Shown here piece by piece: positions 60,607 through 64,000 of a DNA stretch of 64,000 nucleotides. This stretch comes from Isoetes taiwanensis. Lineage: Eukaryota > Streptophyta > Lycopodiopsida > Isoetales > Isoetaceae. The notes beneath the pieces were generated by a model. It was not told where the DNA came from. It ran no database searches and worked only from the letters and a program-made list of their open reading frames with translations. Numbering within the stretch: the stretch's first letter is position 1; each line of letters opens with the position of its first letter. The translations under genes were made by a program, and so were the position numbers. The stretch is from the NCBI GenBank assembly GCA_021234155.1, contig JAJEKV010000143.1, forward strand, positions 692,636-756,635. Direction: 5' to 3'.

Positions 60607-61221
60607 CTAAGAATTAAATATACTTCTGCTACAATGTTTTCTACTACATAAACAACAACAACAACAGGTTGGCCTCTTTAGCACCCTCTCGGGATTGGAA
60701 CTCCTTAAGTAGAAGCTGCACGGTGCCACACAATTTCTTTGCTCTCCAAGAATGAAGTTTTCAACCCGGTTTGTTGGGAGGTAGCGAGGTCCACACAAGC
60801 ATTTCTCCACCTCCCATGCATGAAGGAACTTGGTGCTCTTTCGGAAACCCGTGTAATTGCTGTGGTCGAAAATGCCATTAGGGGGTGACTCCACATGTAT
60901 TTCAACCTTGCTTGCAAATGGAATGGCGAAAAGGGAACTTCGGATATCGTTTTTACCTCCTAAAAATAATCTTAAGCGATAAATACACATTATATCTTCT
61001 CCTCCGGTCCCCAAACGTCCATAGCTACGGGGGCAGCTTGAACATCCGTCTGCATGCATATCTGTGCGCCAGAGAAATTCGGAAGACAAATGTGCAATCC
61101 GGAAGGTGGTTTTCGGCGTCCCAGTGTCGAGATCGGGATGGTTGGTCCGCGGCATGGCCGACATGTTCAAAACCGCCGCATCGATCATTCCACGCCTACC
61201 GCCACCGGGCTTCATTTTCAT
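60607..61221 (-). pseudogene. MULE transposase upstream region, partly coding
   Basis: A minus-strand open frame of 204 codons upstream of the transposase catalytic part. Its middle (SKVEIHVESPPNGIFDHSNY, KFLHAWEVEKCLCGPRYLPT) looks protein-like and could be the N-terminal zinc or DNA-binding region; its first 60 codons lie in the TIR and its end (six consecutive cysteines) is doubtful. A gap of 155 bases with a TGT repeat separates it from 60,451. Confidence 0.4.
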
Positions 61222-61853
61222 GCAAATTGCACGCGGGGGATCCCGAGGAAGGAATCACGACCGAGGTGGTGATCCCGGAGGCTGGATAAATGAAGGATAT
61301 CGATCGCCGATATCTACACCAGCGGTGATCCCCGGCGTGGATAACGCCGCCGATATCTACGCACATATCTACCCCACGATATCTACGGGTGATCCCTGAG
61401 GAAGGAATCACGTCCGGCGGTACGGGGATCCCTGGGAGGCCGGATTTCCACCTGCCTCGATGCCACCGAGCCTGATGGTGGTGACCCCAGGCCTGGATCG
61501 TGGCGATATCGTGGCTGGATATCGCCACGCCGATGGCGCATCCCTAAGAGGGGATCACACCCATGGTCGAGGCGCTGCTATCTACCAGTATGGGGGATCC
61601 CTGAGGGCTGGTTCATCGTTACAGATCCCGAGGGCGGATCTGGGGTTGGTGATAATCTGAGGGCGGGGAACACCACGGGCGGCCGGATGTGTCGCGTGGG
61701 TGGGCCGGCCCATTTATGCAAGCCGCCTCTCGCGTGTGTCGATCTGGGCAGCAGGGGGGTCTGAAAGCGGATTCCGTCGAGCCACGGGGTGATCTGGGAG
61801 GGCGGTTTTTTACCTCCGGGATCCCCAAAACCAGGGTAAGACTATCCTGAGCC
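61190..61853. repeat. Right MULE terminal inverted repeat with subterminal array
   Basis: Counterpart of 58,574-59,260, with GGGATCCC, CGATATC, GATATCTAC and GGTGATCCC words. Confidence 0.75.
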
Positions 61854-61862
61854 GTGGATGAC

Positions 61863-62076
61863 CATGCTTGCTGCTTGCAGAATGCATTGTAATTTTGAGC
61901 TTGGAAGTCAATGCTTTAATGTAGTTGTTGATTTGGATCCCTTTCGTACTGCTGCATATCTGCTTATGGCAAATATGCATGCAACTGTCCGCATCATGAA
62001 TGTAGTTTCCAGGGTAGGAGGTTCAGGTCATACAACATGTGAGGACATGGAAGAAATTTGGGATAACATGGACTGA
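61863..62076 (+). pseudogene. PPR gene fossil, segment 3 (E motif)
   Basis: Continues directly from the MULE target duplication as WMTMLAACRMHCNFELGSQ, DLDPFRTAAYLLMANMHA, the E motif that follows the last PPR repeat of editing factors. The E+ and DYW parts are not recognisable; after VSRVGG the similarity fades and the frame ends at 62,076. Joined to segments 1 and 2 it shows that a single PPR gene once ran through this locus. Confidence 0.85.
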
Positions 62077-62460
62077 TCAAGACGTGGAATGTTGGCCATT
62101 TAGTTATGAGATTTCTTCATAGGTCCTGTCTTTCTAAATCACCTTTCTCTAATAATACCCATTTTGACCAAAGCTCGTAATACATGTTAAAGGACTACAG
62201 CATCTGAAGAGAAGCTGCTTACAAGTTCCCATAAAAGAAATGCATTTCTTTTGCAGCAGACTATGAAGGGGCAAATCTGTCTAAAAAGGAAAACAATGCA
62301 CATCTTTTGTTCCGGCAGCATGTAGATTCGATTTGATTGACCATACGTTTTTGGTTTAAAATGTATACGGTTATGTGTTAATGGGGAGGGAAAAAAAATG
62401 AAATTACTTTTCTTTCTACTTATATATGGACGTATTGAACAGAGAGGAGTACCTGCAGAA
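62077..62460. other. Gap between the PPR fossil and the VTT gene
   Basis: AT-rich sequence likely to contain the promoter or an upstream intron of the VTT gene; TACCTGCAG just before the ATG at 62,461 could be a splice acceptor. Confidence 0.4.
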
Positions 62461-63326
62461 ATGAAATTCGGATTTGTTGCATTGGCTGTAGTGACGGTCG
62501 GCTTGTATGTGGTGATCTCATATTCATATGGCGGAGATCGACAGGCAATGCTGGAAGCATTGAAGAAGCTTTCTTCTCATCTGGGGAGATGGGCAATGCC
62601 CACTTTCATTTTTGTTCATACGGCAGCCATTGCAGTGTGCTTTCCATATGCTGTGATCTTTGAAGCAGGGGCGTCATTTCTTTTTGGGTTTGTGTATGGA
62701 GTAATTTGTGTCTTTGTAGCCAAAGTGCTTGGTGCAGCTTTAGCATTTTGGCTTGGTCGGTAAGCATACCATTCTCAACTTTGCTAGTTCTTTCTAAGCC
62801 ATTCTTGCAAATGACCTCTTTGCTCTTTGCATTTTGCAGGATTCTGTTTAAAAATTCCCTTCCCAAATTAGTGATGGGAAATAAATATTTCAAAGTGATA
62901 AGCGATGGCGTAGCTAGGGATGGATGGAAGTTTGTTTTGCTTGCGCGATTTTCTCCAGTTCCTTCTTATATTATTAACTACGGCCTTGCAGCAACTAAGA
63001 TTAATTTTGCTCGTGATTTTTTACTGCCAACCTTAGCTGGTGGCCTTCCAATGATTCTTCAAAATGCTTCAATTGGAAGCTTGACTAGTGCTGCAGCAAA
63101 TACGGGTAAAACAACTAAAACGTCCCTTTTGCTTCCACTTTTGGGTATCTTTTCTGGGTTGCTCATCACTTGGAGAATTAAAAAATACGCTTCAGAAGGC
63201 TTTGCATCTACAGAAACAGATGCCTTGGCACCTAATGAAGCGGTTGAGCCAAGATGTATGGATTCCTCTAACTGCCCAAACCCAAGTAATTTACGACTAA
63301 GAACACATTTGCAAGCTAGGAGCTGA
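62461..63326 (+). CDS. VTT-domain (TMEM64/DedA/TVP38-like) membrane protein
   Basis: An apparently intact two-exon gene for an integral membrane protein of the VTT (SNARE-associated Golgi protein) family, whose eukaryotic members act as lipid scramblases or in endomembrane traffic. Exon 1 is 62,461-62,759 (donor GTAAGC) and exon 2 62,840-63,326 (acceptor TTTTGCAG); the junction restores the Arg of WLGR. The product is about 261 residues. Exon 1 gives a membrane segment FGFVALAVVTVGLYVVI, then PTFIFVHTAAIAVCFPYAVI and FLFGFVYGVICVFVAKVLGA. Exon 2 has the family signature LLARFSPVPSYIINYGLAA, a re-entrant-like region to LAGGLPMILQN, a last segment LLLPLLGIFSGLLITW and a hydrophilic tail. The ATG at 62,461 is chosen because it follows a possible splice acceptor; an upstream in-frame ATG at 62,398 exists. 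No lesions seen. Confidence 0.85.
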
Positions 63327-63457
63327 TATAATTTCTGCAGGTGTATTGGATTGCTGACCATAATCAGTTTTCTTCAAGAATGAGACTGTTTGCATGAGCT
63401 GCCAATAGTAATTATTCTTTACTCATGCTTTTAACATTTTATAATATGACATCGTTC

Positions 63458-63610
63458 ACATTCAATCTTCTTTCTCGCTCATTTAGATCCTTTTTCATAA
63501 CAACTTTCAGCCAGTAACGCAAAATTTGCGTGAACATTCAATCTTCTTTCTTGCTCATTTAGATCCTTTTTCATAAACAACTTTCAGCCAGTAACGCAAA
63601 ATTTGCATGA
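63458..63610 (+). repeat. 76-bp tandem duplication
   Basis: Two copies starting ACATTCAATCTTCTTTCT and ending AAAATTTGC(G/A)TGA, at 63,458-63,533 and 63,534-63,610, differing by two substitutions and one inserted A. It lies just 3' of the VTT gene. Confidence 0.95.
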
Positions 63611-64000
63611 ACAGCAATGCAAAATTGTTCAAAAGGTCTTTTAAATAGAAGACAACAGTCCGCGTAATTTATGTTTACCGCTGGCATGCTCTACATTCAG
63701 ATCGTCCTTGGAAAGTTACTTTTGTAAAAGTGATCTAATCTAAGTTTTGTGGATATCTGAAAGTTTCTTGTCAGGGTTCAAAATTGGAAAATTACTTCCC
63801 CAGAAAAAATGCCTTCCTCAATATATGATTATCGGATTTTCTTATTTTCTTTTCGGCAAATCCTACTACTGTTGAAAATCCTCGGAAATTTGCTGATTCA
63901 ATCAGACTTAGAAGATATTCTGAACCTTGTGATATTGTCAAAATACATCTTTTTAGACCACTAATGAAACAAACAAGTATGTTATAACCAAGTACAAATT
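63611..64000. other. No recognised feature
   Basis: AT-rich sequence 3' of the VTT gene with no coding or RNA signal seen. Confidence 0.6.

Larger units (their letters stand above)
58574..61853 (-). mobile_element. MULE (Mutator-like) transposon, 3.28 kb
   Basis: Flanked by an exact 9-bp target duplication, GTGGATGAC, at 58,565-58,573 and 61,854-61,862, the Mutator hallmark. Both ends begin (reading inward) GGCTCGGGATAGTCTTACC / GGCTCAGGATAGTCTTACC, then a run near GGTTTYGGGGATCC and AGGTAAAAA. The terminal 600-700 bases on each side are GC-rich arrays of GGGATCACC-, GATATCGCC- and CCTCCGGGATC-like words, in mirrored order. A partial minus-strand MULE transposase lies between. Confidence 0.92.

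Overview
The window looks like a transposon-dense piece of a land-plant nuclear genome. The evidence is GT-AG introns, a plant-type PPR gene fossil, a HAK/KUP potassium-transporter fossil, a Copia element primed by initiator Met-tRNA, and L1, PIF/Harbinger, MULE, CACTA and Helitron elements. The species cannot be fixed from the sequence; a large, repeat-rich genome (fern, lycophyte or gymnosperm-like) is an inference. I see only one gene that looks intact and host-encoded: a two-exon VTT-domain (TMEM64/DedA-like) membrane protein at 62461-63326. Almost everything else is mobile DNA or its fossils.

Layout. 1-12353: three-part block of a LINE 3' end, a (CT)n tract, two adjacent PIF/Harbinger elements (1270-6432 with DDE transposase plus Myb-like gene; 6433-7594 a deletion derivative), a second (CT)n tract, a long LINE copy (7764-12249) and a third (CT)n tract. 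12354-24867: a block whose two ends are TGGTT-rich in inverted orientation. Inside it are a MITE, a tRNA-derived SINE, an RT fossil and, at 16465-19789, a tyrosine-recombinase (Crypton/DUF3504-type) gene bracketed by two inverted lox-like sites. 24868-26050: (CT)n, a 5'-truncated third LINE copy, (CT)n. 26485-29600: a large inverted-repeat (foldback) structure. 29600-43490: a 38-bp tandem array split by a 13.1-kb L1 insertion (30306-43425, minus strand), which is itself split by a 5.4-kb Copia element (33434-38825). 43490-53600: sparse, with a 355-bp MITE, HAK fossil, LINE fragment and a 216-bp perfect direct duplication. 53984-62076: one PPR gene cut into three by a probable Helitron (54262-58524) and a MULE (58574-61853, exact 9-bp target duplication). 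62461-63326: VTT gene.

Two things stand out. First, the 3.3-kb recombinase element: the gene has the YR box I Arg, box III Gly-His and the C-terminal Tyr in a multi-exon gene, and each flank carries the same 25-bp sequence in opposite orientation, itself built as two inverted arms around a 13-bp asymmetric spacer, which is the architecture of a simple tyrosine-recombinase site. Second, all three copies of one LINE family end in (CT)n instead of poly(A), and both visible 5' ends also abut (CT)n, which points to a retrotransposon that targets CT microsatellites. Both are inferred from this window alone; the coding copies carry frameshifts and are probably dead.
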